Below the pieces are notes generated by a model. It saw only the letters and a program-made list of their open reading frames with translations, did not search any database and was not told where the DNA came from. From the NCBI GenBank assembly GCA_002494495.1, contig DACB01000016.1:107093-171092 (forward strand): a DNA stretch of 64,000 nucleotides, in the 5' to 3' direction. Positions 8,267 through 17,408 of this stretch are shown here, in pieces (the first letter of the stretch is position 1; the number at the start of each line of letters is the position of its first letter). Both the position numbers and the translations under genes were made by a program. The DNA is from Methanobacterium sp. UBA294. Lineage in GTDB: Archaea > Methanobacteriota > Methanobacteria > Methanobacteriales > Methanobacteriaceae.

Positions 8267-8818
8267 ATGGATATTATCTCAATAATCTTCTTATCAATTG
8301 GACTGGCCATGGATGCCTTCAGTATCTCAATTACCCTGGGATTAAGCCAGAAAATGGATGTTAAACAGGCGTCCATCATCGCCATATTTTTTGGTGGATT
8401 CCAATTTATCATGCCCATTTTAGGATGGATATCAGGAATTCAGCTTCATTATATAGTTTCCACTTTCGCTCCCTGGTTTGCGTTCTTTTTACTAGTAGCT
8501 ATAGGTGGAAAGATGATATACGAGGCATTCTCAGCAGAAGAAAAATCATCATATAGCATTTCCCTTAAAGAAATCTTAATTTTATCGGTAGCCACAAGCA
8601 TCGATGCCTTTGCCGTGGGCGTAACCTTTGCCTTTTTAAATGTAGCAATACTTTTCCCTGTAATCATGATTGGTTTAATTACATTCATCCTCTCCTTTAT
8701 AGGAATTTATATCGGTAAAAACATAGGCCATCTATTTGAAAACAAGATGGAAATAGTTGGTGGATTAATTTTAATAATCCTGGGTTTTAAAATACTCTTA
8801 GAGAACATAGTAATATAG
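8267..8818 (+). CDS. mntP: Manganese efflux pump MntP family
   Basis: 183 residues with six hydrophobic segments. The signature acidic residues appear in SIGLAMDAFSISITLG (residues 11-26) and in the inverted second half, SVATSIDAFAVGVTFAF; this internal pseudo-symmetry typifies MntP/YebN. GGFQFIMPILGW is also typical. The family exports Mn2+ and protects against manganese excess. It starts at ATG, and the downstream truA begins 7 bases after its stop, so the two are probably co-transcribed. No riboswitch is evident in the short (78-base) upstream gap shared with dedA. Confidence 0.92.
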   Translation: MDIISIIFLSIGLAMDAFSISITLGLSQKMDVKQASIIAIFFGGFQFIMPILGWISGIQLHYIVSTFAPWFAFFLLVAIGGKMIYEAFSAEEKSSYSISLKEILILSVATSIDAFAVGVTFAFLNVAILFPVIMIGLITFILSFIGIYIGKNIGHLFENKMEIVGGLILIILGFKILLENIVI

Positions 8819-8825
8819 GTGAAAT

Positions 8826-9638
8826 ATGAGAAGAGTGGCCTTGAAGATCGCATACCTGGGCACGGATTATCATGGTTTCCAGAGGCAACCTAACTTAACC
8901 ACTGTTGAAGGTGAAATCTTATCCGCTTTGGATGAGACAGGTGTGGTTGCCGATGTTAATAAGTGTGGTTTTGGCGTGGCAGGTAGAACTGATAGGGGAG
9001 TACACTCCCTGGGAAACGTGATCACCTTCCTGACTGAAGAGGAAGTTAGGATCAACCAGTTAAACAATGCCTTACCAAAGAGTATTAGGGTATTGGCCCA
9101 AGCGAAAGTACCTCTCCATTTTAAAGTTAGATACGCCCTGAACAGACATTATCGTTACTTACTGCCCCTTGTGCCGGGTGATGTATATCCTGATCTTAAT
9201 AAGATGGTTGGGGCTGCTGAGTTAATACAGGGCACCCATGATTTCACCAATTTTTCCAAAAAGAGTGATAGGAACCCAGTGCGGACCATAGATGTTGTTG
9301 AAGTCGCCAAAAGAGGGGATTTGATACAGGTGGACGTTTTGGGGGAAAGCTTCCTGTGGAACATGGTTAGAAAAATAGTATCTGTTCTTTTAACAGTAGG
9401 AAGGGGAGAGCTACCTGTAGATATCATAAATGAATTCTTCAAGCCTGAAATGGATTTATGCATCATGCCCATGACACCGGAAGGCCTGATCCTCATGAAA
9501 ATAAACTATTCAGGAATTAAATTTGATGAAGATCCCTACGCTGTTAAAACGTTCAAATCATTCCTTAAACATGAATACCTCACCAAGGAAGCCATCGCAT
9601 TATCTCAAAGGGAAATGATTGAGAACTTAAAAGACTAA
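8826..9638 (+). CDS. truA: tRNA pseudouridine(38-40) synthase TruA
   Basis: 270 residues. It isomerises uridines 38-40 in the anticodon arm of tRNAs. The catalytic motif GRTDRGVH contains the essential Asp56. Other family landmarks are KIAYLGTDYHGFQRQP at the N-terminus, RHYRYLLP, GTHDFTNFSKK and FLWNMVRKIV. GGTGAA overlaps the mntP stop and acts as its ribosome binding site. Length is normal. Just after the stop, TTAGATCA is repeated. Confidence 0.95.
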   Translation: MRRVALKIAYLGTDYHGFQRQPNLTTVEGEILSALDETGVVADVNKCGFGVAGRTDRGVHSLGNVITFLTEEEVRINQLNNALPKSIRVLAQAKVPLHFKVRYALNRHYRYLLPLVPGDVYPDLNKMVGAAELIQGTHDFTNFSKKSDRNPVRTIDVVEVAKRGDLIQVDVLGESFLWNMVRKIVSVLLTVGRGELPVDIINEFFKPEMDLCIMPMTPEGLILMKINYSGIKFDEDPYAVKTFKSFLKHEYLTKEAIALSQREMIENLKD

Positions 9639-9767
9639 CTTAGATCACTAATTTAGATCAAAATGAGGCATAGTTAATTTGCAATTTTTCTAGATAAATC
9701 TTAAATATTAGTTCGATAAACATAATTAATAATAAGCACCTTAATAGTATGCTTTGGAGGAAATTGT

Positions 9768-11168
9768 CTGTTATATAAAAATAACGTACAAAAAATATCA
9801 AATTCGCCTGCTTCAAAGAGTGAACCCTCACATAAAAACAGGGGGATCATCGTTGGATTTGATCCTGGTTTAACCGCTGGAATCGCTATACTGGACCTTA
9901 AGGGAAATATTCTTTCTGTTACAAGTTTTAAAGAGATATCAAGGGCGGAAATAATTTACCATATCATAAGATATGGGAAAACTGTTTTAATATCAACCGA
10001 TGTTTATCCACCTCCCAAGATGGTTAAAAAGTTAGCCACAGCACTCAATGCCAAGATACACCATCCTGATAGGGATATGTCCGTGGGATCCAAAATCGAA
10101 CTGGTGGAATCCTATTTGGACGAGAAATTCAACGTTGAGAGGTCTAACCTGGAGAGGTCTAAGGTTGTCTCATCAGAACTGGTACCACAGGATGCGCATC
10201 AACGTGACGCCCTGGCAGCTTCAATAAGGACATATAAGAGTTACCAGAAGAAACTGGAGTATATCGAGAGCCGCAGCCTGGAAGCAAACCTATCTTCTGA
10301 TGATGAGGAACTGGTTAAGAGGATGGTTATTGAGGGGAAGAATATAAGCAACGCCGTCCGGATGGTACAGGAAATGAAGGAAGGGGAATATGAAACGGAT
10401 ATTGCTGATGATGAAGAGGTGATGGACGAAACCCCCAACATTAATTCAGAAACAGTGACCAAACTCCGAAACCGAATTAAAATACAGGAAAACCAGATAA
10501 AAAACCTTAAAAATAGGAACAACACTCTGGATAGTAGGATGAAAGGTTATGAGATGGAAGTAGCTAAGCTAAAGGAGAAGATAGTTAAACTACAGTATGA
10601 GTACACCCAGAACATACTACTGGACAAGGAGTTACACTCAAAAACATCACTTATTAAGAAATTAGAGGATAAATATAACCAAGAAAAAGCCCTGAGAACA
10701 AAGTTAGAAGAAAATCTCCACTCGTTAGAGAACATTCAAAGGATTAAGCCCACTGAAAATGCCCTTCCAGTTAAGATAATCGAATCATTTACTAGGGATG
10801 GAATTGTGGCCGCTTGTGAATACTGGAAGATAAAGAAAGGCGATGTGGTGCTTCTGGAAAGCTCGGAAGGAGGCGGATCACAAACCGCTGCCCTGCTGAT
10901 AAAGATGGGTGTGAAGGCTGTTTTCATCAGGGATAAAATATCACACCAGGCCCAGGAAGAATTCGAAAGAAATATGGTTCCCCTTTTACAAGCTGATGGT
11001 ATGGAACTAAAGATGATCGACCAGTTTGCCATAGTAAACACCGAAAGAATGGAAGAAGAAATACACAGATGGAAGGAAAAAGTGGAAGACAAAAGGATTA
11101 AAGAGAGTAATCAGGAAATAATAAAGGTCTTTGATGAATATCGAGCTCGAAGAAAAAGATCAAACTGA
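9768..11168 (+). CDS. DUF460 protein: RNase H/RuvC-like fold with coiled coil; non-standard start
   Basis: The first usual in-frame start is ATG at 10020, but the same frame is open upstream and encodes a clear domain start: IIVGFDPGLTAGIAILDLKG, then VLISTDVYPPP. That segment is an RNase H-like strand-loop-strand with Asp (FDPG), known from DUF460 proteins and RuvC/YqgF folds. GGAGG at 9756-9760 lies seven bases before CTG at 9768, the best in-frame candidate; the TTG at 9764 is out of frame and stops quickly. The product would have 466 residues: RNase H-like domain, a helical middle with DAHQRDALAA, a coiled coil, and a C-terminal domain (GDVVLLESSEGGGSQTAALLIKMGVKAVF). Function is unknown; nucleic-acid binding is likely. 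Confidence 0.8.
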   Translation: MLYKNNVQKISNSPASKSEPSHKNRGIIVGFDPGLTAGIAILDLKGNILSVTSFKEISRAEIIYHIIRYGKTVLISTDVYPPPKMVKKLATALNAKIHHPDRDMSVGSKIELVESYLDEKFNVERSNLERSKVVSSELVPQDAHQRDALAASIRTYKSYQKKLEYIESRSLEANLSSDDEELVKRMVIEGKNISNAVRMVQEMKEGEYETDIADDEEVMDETPNINSETVTKLRNRIKIQENQIKNLKNRNNTLDSRMKGYEMEVAKLKEKIVKLQYEYTQNILLDKELHSKTSLIKKLEDKYNQEKALRTKLEENLHSLENIQRIKPTENALPVKIIESFTRDGIVAACEYWKIKKGDVVLLESSEGGGSQTAALLIKMGVKAVFIRDKISHQAQEEFERNMVPLLQADGMELKMIDQFAIVNTERMEEEIHRWKEKVEDKRIKESNQEIIKVFDEYRARRKRSN

Positions 11169-11273
11169 TTATTTGTCTAATATATTCATTTTATTATAAA
11201 TATAGACCTTACAACAAATATGGACTTTTACTAAAATTGGACTTTTACTACAAAATATAGGTAATTATTAAAC

Positions 11274-12584
11274 ATGAAAATCGCTTTTATTATAGGCACC
11301 CGTCCTGAAATAATTAAGATGTCACCCTTGATGGATGAAGTAAAGAAAAGGGGTATTGATTTTATCCTGATACACACTGGACAGCATTATGACCGGGAGA
11401 TGTCCCAGCAGTACTTTGATGATCTAAAACTCCCCCATCCAGATTATAACATCGGTGTGGGTTCCACCACCCATGGAAAACAAACCGCGGTGATGCTGGA
11501 TGGTATTGAAGAAATTTTATCATCTGAAAGACCGGATATAATACTGGTTCAGGGGGATACCAACGCGGTGATGGCCGGGGCCCTGGCTGCCAGTAAGATG
11601 CACATCCCAGTGGGCCATGTGGAATCTGGATTGAGGTCCTATGATAAAACCATGCCCGAAGAAATCAATCGGATGGTGGCTGATATATGTTCAACGCTTT
11701 TCTTCGTCCCCACGGAAGAATCTGCTATAAATCTTATTTTTGAAGGTTTAAATTCCAATAATATTCACATAACAGGTAATACCGTGGTAGATGCTGTTTA
11801 CAGGAACCTGAAGATTGCAGGAAAATATTCTGATTTAGATTTGAATTTAGATAAGGATTATATAACCCTCACCCTTCATAGGGCGGAAAATACAGATAAC
11901 CCACAAAGATTAAGGGATATTTCAGATGCCCTGCTGAATTTAAAAGAAACAGAAATAATTTTCCCGGTACATCCCCGGACAATTAAGACCCTTAATAAGC
12001 TGAATCTCTACCAACCATTAGTTGATGCGAAACATATCCATTTGATGAATCCGGTGGGTTATCTAGATTTCCTGGTACTTTTATCCCATTCGAAGGTGGT
12101 CATAACTGATTCAGGAGGAATTCAGGAGGAAGCTGTAACCATGAACATCCCCTGCGTAACCCTCAGGTACAATACAGAGCGACCTGAAACAGTAGCTGTT
12201 GGTGGGAACATCCTGGTGGGTACTGACAAAGAACTGATAATCCGTACTGTGCGTAATATTTTGGAAGATGAAAAACTTTACCAGAAGATGAGTCAGGCAA
12301 AAAACCCCTATGGTGATGGGAAAACTTCCCAAAAAATTGTGGATATAATATCAAGGGCATATGAAAATAATGAACTTAAGATCACACCACCAGATAACAT
12401 TGGCGGATTAGAGGGCCGGTTTATCCAGAAAGTAGAAGAATCCATTGATGTATCTGGTTATGTAAATAAACATCCTGATACAAGGATAATTGTTGTTTTT
12501 GATGGAGATAAAGCCCGGTTTCCCCATGGTGATCTCCAGCTGGAGGATAAAACTATTATTGTGGAAAAACATTCCATACAATAA
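11274..12584 (+). CDS. wecB: UDP-N-acetylglucosamine 2-epimerase (non-hydrolysing)
   Basis: 436 residues. It interconverts UDP-GlcNAc and UDP-ManNAc, supplying ManNAc-type sugars for surface polysaccharide or protein glycosylation. Motifs: GTRPEIIKMSPL at the N-terminus, HTGQHYDREMSQQYFDDL, LVQGDTNAVMAGALAA, HVESGLRS, LTLHRAENTDN and DSGGIQEEA. It is about 60 residues longer than usual, with a C-terminal extension (after about residue 375) ending in IIVVFDGDKARFPHGDL. The extension's role is unknown. The upstream region carries a duplicated GGACTTTTACTA, with copies 18 bases apart. mfnD follows on the same strand. Confidence 0.93.
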   Translation: MKIAFIIGTRPEIIKMSPLMDEVKKRGIDFILIHTGQHYDREMSQQYFDDLKLPHPDYNIGVGSTTHGKQTAVMLDGIEEILSSERPDIILVQGDTNAVMAGALAASKMHIPVGHVESGLRSYDKTMPEEINRMVADICSTLFFVPTEESAINLIFEGLNSNNIHITGNTVVDAVYRNLKIAGKYSDLDLNLDKDYITLTLHRAENTDNPQRLRDISDALLNLKETEIIFPVHPRTIKTLNKLNLYQPLVDAKHIHLMNPVGYLDFLVLLSHSKVVITDSGGIQEEAVTMNIPCVTLRYNTERPETVAVGGNILVGTDKELIIRTVRNILEDEKLYQKMSQAKNPYGDGKTSQKIVDIISRAYENNELKITPPDNIGGLEGRFIQKVEESIDVSGYVNKHPDTRIIVVFDGDKARFPHGDLQLEDKTIIVEKHSIQ

Positions 12585-12698
12585 GAACGTGAATACAATA
12601 ATATGTGAATTCAGTAAGTGTAAATTCAGTAAGATGTAAATAAATTCAGGATTCAAATAAAGAAAATTCCATATCTATCCCTAAAGGAGTTAATAGTT

Positions 12699-13727
12699 TT
12701 GAAATTACTTGTTTTTGAATATGCAAACGCTGTGGGCCTGGAAGATCCTGCAACTACAGTAGAAGGCAAGCATATGCTGGAGGGACTGTTAAATGACTTC
12801 AACCATATCGGTGCAAATTATATCATCTCCAAAGACTCTAAGAACAACTACAACCTGGATAACGGCACATATGGAAACTGCACTCCAATAGTTATTGATG
12901 ATGAATTGATTCCATGGTTGGAGGAAAATGTAGCGAGATTTGACGCCTGTCTCCTAGTAGCACCAGAAGAAAATCTTATTTTATACAAAATCATCAAAAT
13001 ATTGGAGAAAAACAAGGTTAAAAACCTGGGATCATCATCTGATGCTGTTTTAGCCTGTTCAGATAAATATGAAACCTATAATTTGTTGAAGAATGATCTG
13101 CCTATGATCGAGACTGAAAAGGTGTTTTTCAACAGTCTCAAGGACTACAAAGATATTTTTTCAAAAGGAAAAAACATGCTGGTTAAACCAGTCGATGGTA
13201 TTTCTTGTTCAGGAGTAAGGATTGTTGAGTCCTATGCCGATTTCATTAAGGCCTCAACCCATTTAAAAAGAACAACCAATCTACCCTATTTCCTGTTACA
13301 GGACATTGTGGAAGGAAAAAGCACCAGTGTAAGTATCCTAAGCACAGGTGAACAGGCCATGCCATTAAGCTTAAATAGACAGAATATAGGCTTCGATAAA
13401 GGTAAACTAGTCTATAGTGGGGGAAAAGTTCCATATGAACATAAACTATCAGATGAGGCAAAGGATATTGCAAAAAGGGCTGTTGAATCGGTTGAAGGGT
13501 TGAAGGGTTATGTTGGTGTGGATTTGTTACTGGATGAAGCTCAGAATGAGATATACATCTTGGAAATCAACCCTCGCTTAACCACCTCCTACGTGGCCCT
13601 TAGAAGGCTTTTAAACTTCAATCTTGGTGAAGCCATAGTCAATGCCATAAATGGTGAATTACCTGCAGATATAAAGTTAGAGGGTTCTTTAAATTTCTAT
13701 AAAGGTGAAGATATAACCTTTAAATAG
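12699..13727 (+). CDS. mfnD: Tyramine--L-glutamate ligase MfnD (methanofuran biosynthesis)
   Basis: 342-residue ATP-grasp protein. MfnD joins glutamate to tyramine through a gamma-glutamyl amide in the methanofuran side chain. It opens KLLVFEYANAVGLEDPATTVEGKHML, as in the methanogen family, and shows ATP-grasp elements MLVKPVDGISCSGVRIV, LLQDIVEGKSTSVSIL and the metal-binding YILEINPRLTTSY. The TTG start has GGAG nine bases upstream. mfnF follows after 43 bases, and this pairing of two steps of one pathway strengthens both calls. Specificity is inferred from family likeness and context. Confidence 0.88.
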   Translation: MKLLVFEYANAVGLEDPATTVEGKHMLEGLLNDFNHIGANYIISKDSKNNYNLDNGTYGNCTPIVIDDELIPWLEENVARFDACLLVAPEENLILYKIIKILEKNKVKNLGSSSDAVLACSDKYETYNLLKNDLPMIETEKVFFNSLKDYKDIFSKGKNMLVKPVDGISCSGVRIVESYADFIKASTHLKRTTNLPYFLLQDIVEGKSTSVSILSTGEQAMPLSLNRQNIGFDKGKLVYSGGKVPYEHKLSDEAKDIAKRAVESVEGLKGYVGVDLLLDEAQNEIYILEINPRLTTSYVALRRLLNFNLGEAIVNAINGELPADIKLEGSLNFYKGEDITFK

Positions 13728-13770
13728 ATATTAAATAATCATTAAACTTAACATATAAAATGTGATTTTC

Positions 13771-14796
13771 ATGAAGATAGCTGGATTTGATATCGGGGGA
13801 TCTAACACAGACCTTGCTGTGGTAGAATTCAATTCCCAGGGTAAAATTAAGGATATAACCACTGATTTTGAGCATCTGCCCATGTGGCAGGAAAATGAAC
13901 GACTCTCCACCGTCCTGTGGGAACTTCTCAGTGATCATATAAATGAGATAGATGCAGTTGGTGTCTGCATGACTGCAGAGCTGGTTGACGCCTACCAGAC
14001 AAAGAGGGAAGGTGTCATGGATATTGCAGGGAAAGTTAAAGAGACATTCAACCTCCCACTTGGGTTTATTGGTTCTGATGGGGTTATGAGTTACCAAGAA
14101 CTACTGGGTAATCCCCATAAAGTAGCTGCTGCTAACTGGGTGGCCACCTCACGATTGGCTGGAACTATGGAGTCTGAATGCATTATGATAGATACAGGGA
14201 GCACCACCACTGATATTATACCAATTAAGGATGGGAAAGAATGCTCCCTGGGCAGATCTGACCTGGAAAGACTGGGCACAGGAGAGCTGGTTTACAGTGG
14301 AACCCTGAGGACCAATGTAGCTGCGCTGGTGGATAAGGTACCATTGGATGGTTCTTGGTACAGGGTGGCTTCGGAACTTTTCGCCATAACCGCTGACATC
14401 CACAGGGTATTGGATAATATTACAGAAGAAGAATACAGCTGTCACACACCAGATGGGTCTGGTAAATCTGTAAAAGAATGCATGCAGCGTATTGCCCGGG
14501 TGGTTTGTAGTGACATGGAGGCCCTCACCAGCAAGGATATTGAATCTCTATCGGGATATATCTACCTGAGGCAGACCGAGCACATTGCTGAAGCTCTTCA
14601 AGAGGTTTCCCAGAGAAATAACATTTCAAGAACGGTAACAACAGGCCTCGGCATGGATATAATCGGTAACATGGCATGTGAACTTACCAGTATCCCATAC
14701 GTAGGTATGAATCAGATTTTAACCAAAGAGGAGTGTGTAGTTGCACCAGCAGTAGGTACTGCAGTTTTAATGGAGGATTATTTAAAAAAGAGATGA
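13771..14796 (+). CDS. mfnF: MfnF, APMF-coupling enzyme of methanofuran biosynthesis
   Basis: 341 residues from the ATG at 13771; an in-frame GTG at 13762 is less likely, as GTGAT there reads as the ribosome binding site. It belongs to the hydantoinase/oxoprolinase (actin-like ATPase) superfamily: KIAGFDIGGSNTDLAVVE at the start and MIDTGSTTTDIIPI in the middle are the two phosphate-binding loops. MfnF couples gamma-glutamyl-tyramine to the aminomethylfuran phosphate to give APMF-Glu, the methanofuran core. It follows mfnD. Its tail AGATGATTATC, which includes the TGA stop, recurs downstream. Confidence 0.87.
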   Translation: MKIAGFDIGGSNTDLAVVEFNSQGKIKDITTDFEHLPMWQENERLSTVLWELLSDHINEIDAVGVCMTAELVDAYQTKREGVMDIAGKVKETFNLPLGFIGSDGVMSYQELLGNPHKVAAANWVATSRLAGTMESECIMIDTGSTTTDIIPIKDGKECSLGRSDLERLGTGELVYSGTLRTNVAALVDKVPLDGSWYRVASELFAITADIHRVLDNITEEEYSCHTPDGSGKSVKECMQRIARVVCSDMEALTSKDIESLSGYIYLRQTEHIAEALQEVSQRNNISRTVTTGLGMDIIGNMACELTSIPYVGMNQILTKEECVVAPAVGTAVLMEDYLKKR

Positions 14797-14849
14797 TTAT
14801 CTTAAATTTAAAAAAAAGATGATTATCGAAAAATAAAAAGATGATCTCT

Positions 14850-15428
14850 CTAATACCATACATCCTTTATTCCTAAAAGATAAGCTATGGTATTAGCAGC
14901 CACATGTAAAATAATGGTGAAAATCAGGATTAAAATTATTATCGTCAGGGGTATGGTCACCACCAGGGAGGCAAATATCAAAGCCACTACTGCAAAGTCC
15001 AGCTGATCTAAAAAGGGTGCGGGTTTTCCTCTTCCTATCTTAATCCGTCTTTTAATAAAGCTGCCCACAGCATCCCCTATTAAAGCACCACCACTGAGGG
15101 CTAATCCTAAAAGAATCCATTCAATAAAGTTGCCTGGTATAATTCCTTCAATGGTAACCCATTGTGGTATCAGGGTGAATATGTCACCATAATACATGAA
15201 GATGATACCCTGAAGAACTGCGATTGTTGTACCTAATAATATACCAATGATGGTCCCTCTCCAGGTTACTCCGTCACCAATTAACCTTCGACCGTCCCAG
15301 AAATTTCTATTTAAATCTACTGGTGTGCCTCCACCAAAGGCCAGCGCTGAAATATTGGCCATGTATGCTGGTAGCATAAAGTACAAAGCATATGCTAATA
15401 TAGATATAAAATTGATGACTGAATCCAT
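14850..15428 (-). CDS. carS: CDP-archaeol synthase CarS
   Basis: 192-residue integral membrane enzyme with about five hydrophobic segments. It moves CMP from CTP to unsaturated archaetidic acid, giving CDP-archaeol for polar head-group attachment. The family pattern is clear: LPAYMANISALAFGGGTPVDL, the loop FWDGRRLIGDGVTWRGTI with its DGRR and GDG elements, then GDAVGSFIKRRIKIGRGKPAPFLDQLDF with conserved Asp and Lys residues. GGAGGT lies seven bases before the ATG. It diverges from the Tes-like gene across 417 bases, so two ether-lipid steps sit side by side. Confidence 0.94.
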   Translation of the reverse strand: MDSVINFISILAYALYFMLPAYMANISALAFGGGTPVDLNRNFWDGRRLIGDGVTWRGTIIGILLGTTIAVLQGIIFMYYGDIFTLIPQWVTIEGIIPGNFIEWILLGLALSGGALIGDAVGSFIKRRIKIGRGKPAPFLDQLDFAVVALIFASLVVTIPLTIIILILIFTIILHVAANTIAYLLGIKDVWY

Positions 15429-15845
15429 TTGTTACCTCCAATTTAAAAGAAGATAATAGTAATTGGTGTAACTCTTAAATAAGTGTTGGTTAAATATTAA
15501 AAATAAAATTTCCTGAAATAAAATATCTTAAATTATACTTTAGTTAAATTAGAAAAATTATTATCCAGAACTAAAATTAATATCAGTTATCAAAAATCAG
15601 TTATCCTGTAAAAATATTGATTATCCTTTGAACAAGTTCGTGCCTTGCCCACAATTAATCAGAAAATTTTTCATATAGCATGCAATTATTTTCACTCCAG
15701 TACCAGCCTTTTTCCCAGTAGTTCCATAAAAGGATATCATTTATTTATACCTTGAGCACAATAATAAGATGTTATAGTAATTAGAATCCATTGTAATGAT
15801 TTAACAATAAATAATTATATCTGTTAAAATAATCGGTGAGAAATA
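15429..15845. other. Divergent carS-tes intergenic region
   Basis: 417 bases, mostly AT-rich; presumably holds both promoters. A TTTATTTATA stretch near 15740-15750 is TATA-like. A small minus-strand frame inside it (15621-15740) is listed separately. Confidence 0.5.
15621..15740 (-). CDS. Possible small ORF upstream of carS (39 residues)
   Basis: ATG at 15740 with AAGGT about eight bases upstream; the product begins MISFYGTTGKKAGTGVK, has two cysteines and ends GTNLFKG. Composition is less AT-rich than the surrounding spacer. It matches nothing recognised and may be chance. Confidence 0.25.
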   Translation of the reverse strand: MISFYGTTGKKAGTGVKIIACYMKNFLINCGQGTNLFKG

Positions 15846-17339
15846 ATGGTTATAAAGAAAACCAAAAGTATGTGTCCTGAGTGCCTGAAAATCCTAGACG
15901 CAGAAGTCTATGAAGATCAGGGAAAGATAATGATAAGTAAGGAATGTGAAGAACATGGATTATTTGAAAACACTTACTGGAGCAGTAGTGAAATTTACAA
16001 AGAAGCAGCTGATTATGGTCAGGAAGGGGAAGGAATATCCAACCCCCAAACAAAAGTAGATGGTGAATGTCCAACAAACTGCGGATTATGCTCTGATCAT
16101 GAGAGTCATACAATTTTAGGACTTATTGATGTTACCAATCGTTGTAACCTCCTTTGCCCTGTGTGTTTTGCAAATGCAGCTGTATCTGGTTCCCTTTACG
16201 AACCAACTTTCGAAGAAATCAGACAGATGCTTCAAAATCTGAGAAATAACTTACCAGTTCCTGCACCAGCCATACAATACGCTGGTGGAGAACCCACCGT
16301 GCGTAAAGACATAGTTGAACTTGTTAAACTGGCCAGGGAAGAGGGATTCACCCATACCCAGATAGCAACTAATGGTATACGGTTAGCAAAAAGACCTGAA
16401 CTTGTCCATGATCTTAAAGAAGCCGGTTTAAATACTGTTTACCTGCAGTTTGATGGAGTCACAGAAGAACCCTACATACAGATTAGAAACAAAAACCTGC
16501 TAGCTATCAAATTAGAAGCTATTGAAAACTGTAGAAAAGAAGACATGGGAATCGTCCTGGTTCCCACACTGGTTAAAGGCGTAAACGATGATCAAATAGG
16601 TAAGATAATTAAATTCGCTGTAAATAATATCGACGTGATAAGAGGTATTGTTTTCCAACCCGTATCCTTCGCTGGAAGAACGCCCGCAGATCAGGTGGAA
16701 AAACAGCGGATAACTATTCCTGATTTTGAAGAAATGGTTGAGGAACAGACGGATCAGGATATTAAAGTTGAAGATTTCTACCCTGCATCCTCGGTAATAC
16801 CCATTTCCGAGTTCATTGAGGCTGTTGAAGGAGAGCCAAATGTGACCTTTACCTGCCACCCCCATTGTGGTGCGGCTACCTATGTCTTCATCGATGAAGA
16901 TAAGATTGTACCTATAACCCAATTTATAAATGTGGACCGTTTTTTCCAACTACTAACCAAAAGTAGTGAAGATATAAACGACGGTGGATTAATTTCCAAA
17001 CCGAAGGTTTTAGCCAGGGCCAGTATTGAACTACCGCAAACCATCAACCTATCCAAAAAACCTGATTCACTGGATATTAAAGATATTTTAATTAAAGTAT
17101 TCAAGGAAAGATCATACGATGCACTGGGAGATTTCCACCATAAAAGCCTCTTAATATCCTGCATGCACTTCATGGACCCCTGGAACTTTGACCAGGACCG
17201 GGTGAAAAGATGCGTAATCCACTATGCAGTTCCTGATGGAAGAATAATACCCTTCTGCTCCATGAACTCCATATACAGACAGGAAATAGAGAAAGAATTC
17301 TCCAAGCCCTTTGGTAAGTCCAGTGAAAAATCTGATTAA
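15846..17339 (+). CDS. tes: Radical SAM protein, tetraether lipid synthase (Tes) family
   Basis: 497 residues. The radical SAM cluster motif is C100-x3-C104-x2-C107 (NRCNLLCPVCF). An N-terminal CPEC at 10-13 and CPTNCGLC at 75-82 give further cysteines, with more near the C-terminus (TFTCHPHCG, RCVIHYAVPDGRIIPFCS). This plan matches the methanogen family first proposed as a pterin methyltransferase (MJ0619) and later shown to join archaeol chains into tetraethers (Tes). The SAM-binding GGEPTVR follows the cluster. The neighbouring carS supports a lipid role. Methanogens often carry several paralogues, so the exact substrate is uncertain. Confidence 0.82.
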   Translation: MVIKKTKSMCPECLKILDAEVYEDQGKIMISKECEEHGLFENTYWSSSEIYKEAADYGQEGEGISNPQTKVDGECPTNCGLCSDHESHTILGLIDVTNRCNLLCPVCFANAAVSGSLYEPTFEEIRQMLQNLRNNLPVPAPAIQYAGGEPTVRKDIVELVKLAREEGFTHTQIATNGIRLAKRPELVHDLKEAGLNTVYLQFDGVTEEPYIQIRNKNLLAIKLEAIENCRKEDMGIVLVPTLVKGVNDDQIGKIIKFAVNNIDVIRGIVFQPVSFAGRTPADQVEKQRITIPDFEEMVEEQTDQDIKVEDFYPASSVIPISEFIEAVEGEPNVTFTCHPHCGAATYVFIDEDKIVPITQFINVDRFFQLLTKSSEDINDGGLISKPKVLARASIELPQTINLSKKPDSLDIKDILIKVFKERSYDALGDFHHKSLLISCMHFMDPWNFDQDRVKRCVIHYAVPDGRIIPFCSMNSIYRQEIEKEFSKPFGKSSEKSD

Positions 17340-17408
17340 TGTTTATTTGACATTAAATATTAAAATTACAATCCATAACAATAAAACAAATCTACTGTTG
17401 GTTTTTAA

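Noticed and set aside
16512..16949. 145-codon antisense frame inside the Tes gene
   Set aside because: The opposite strand has a complete radical SAM protein; the antisense product has no recognisable domain.
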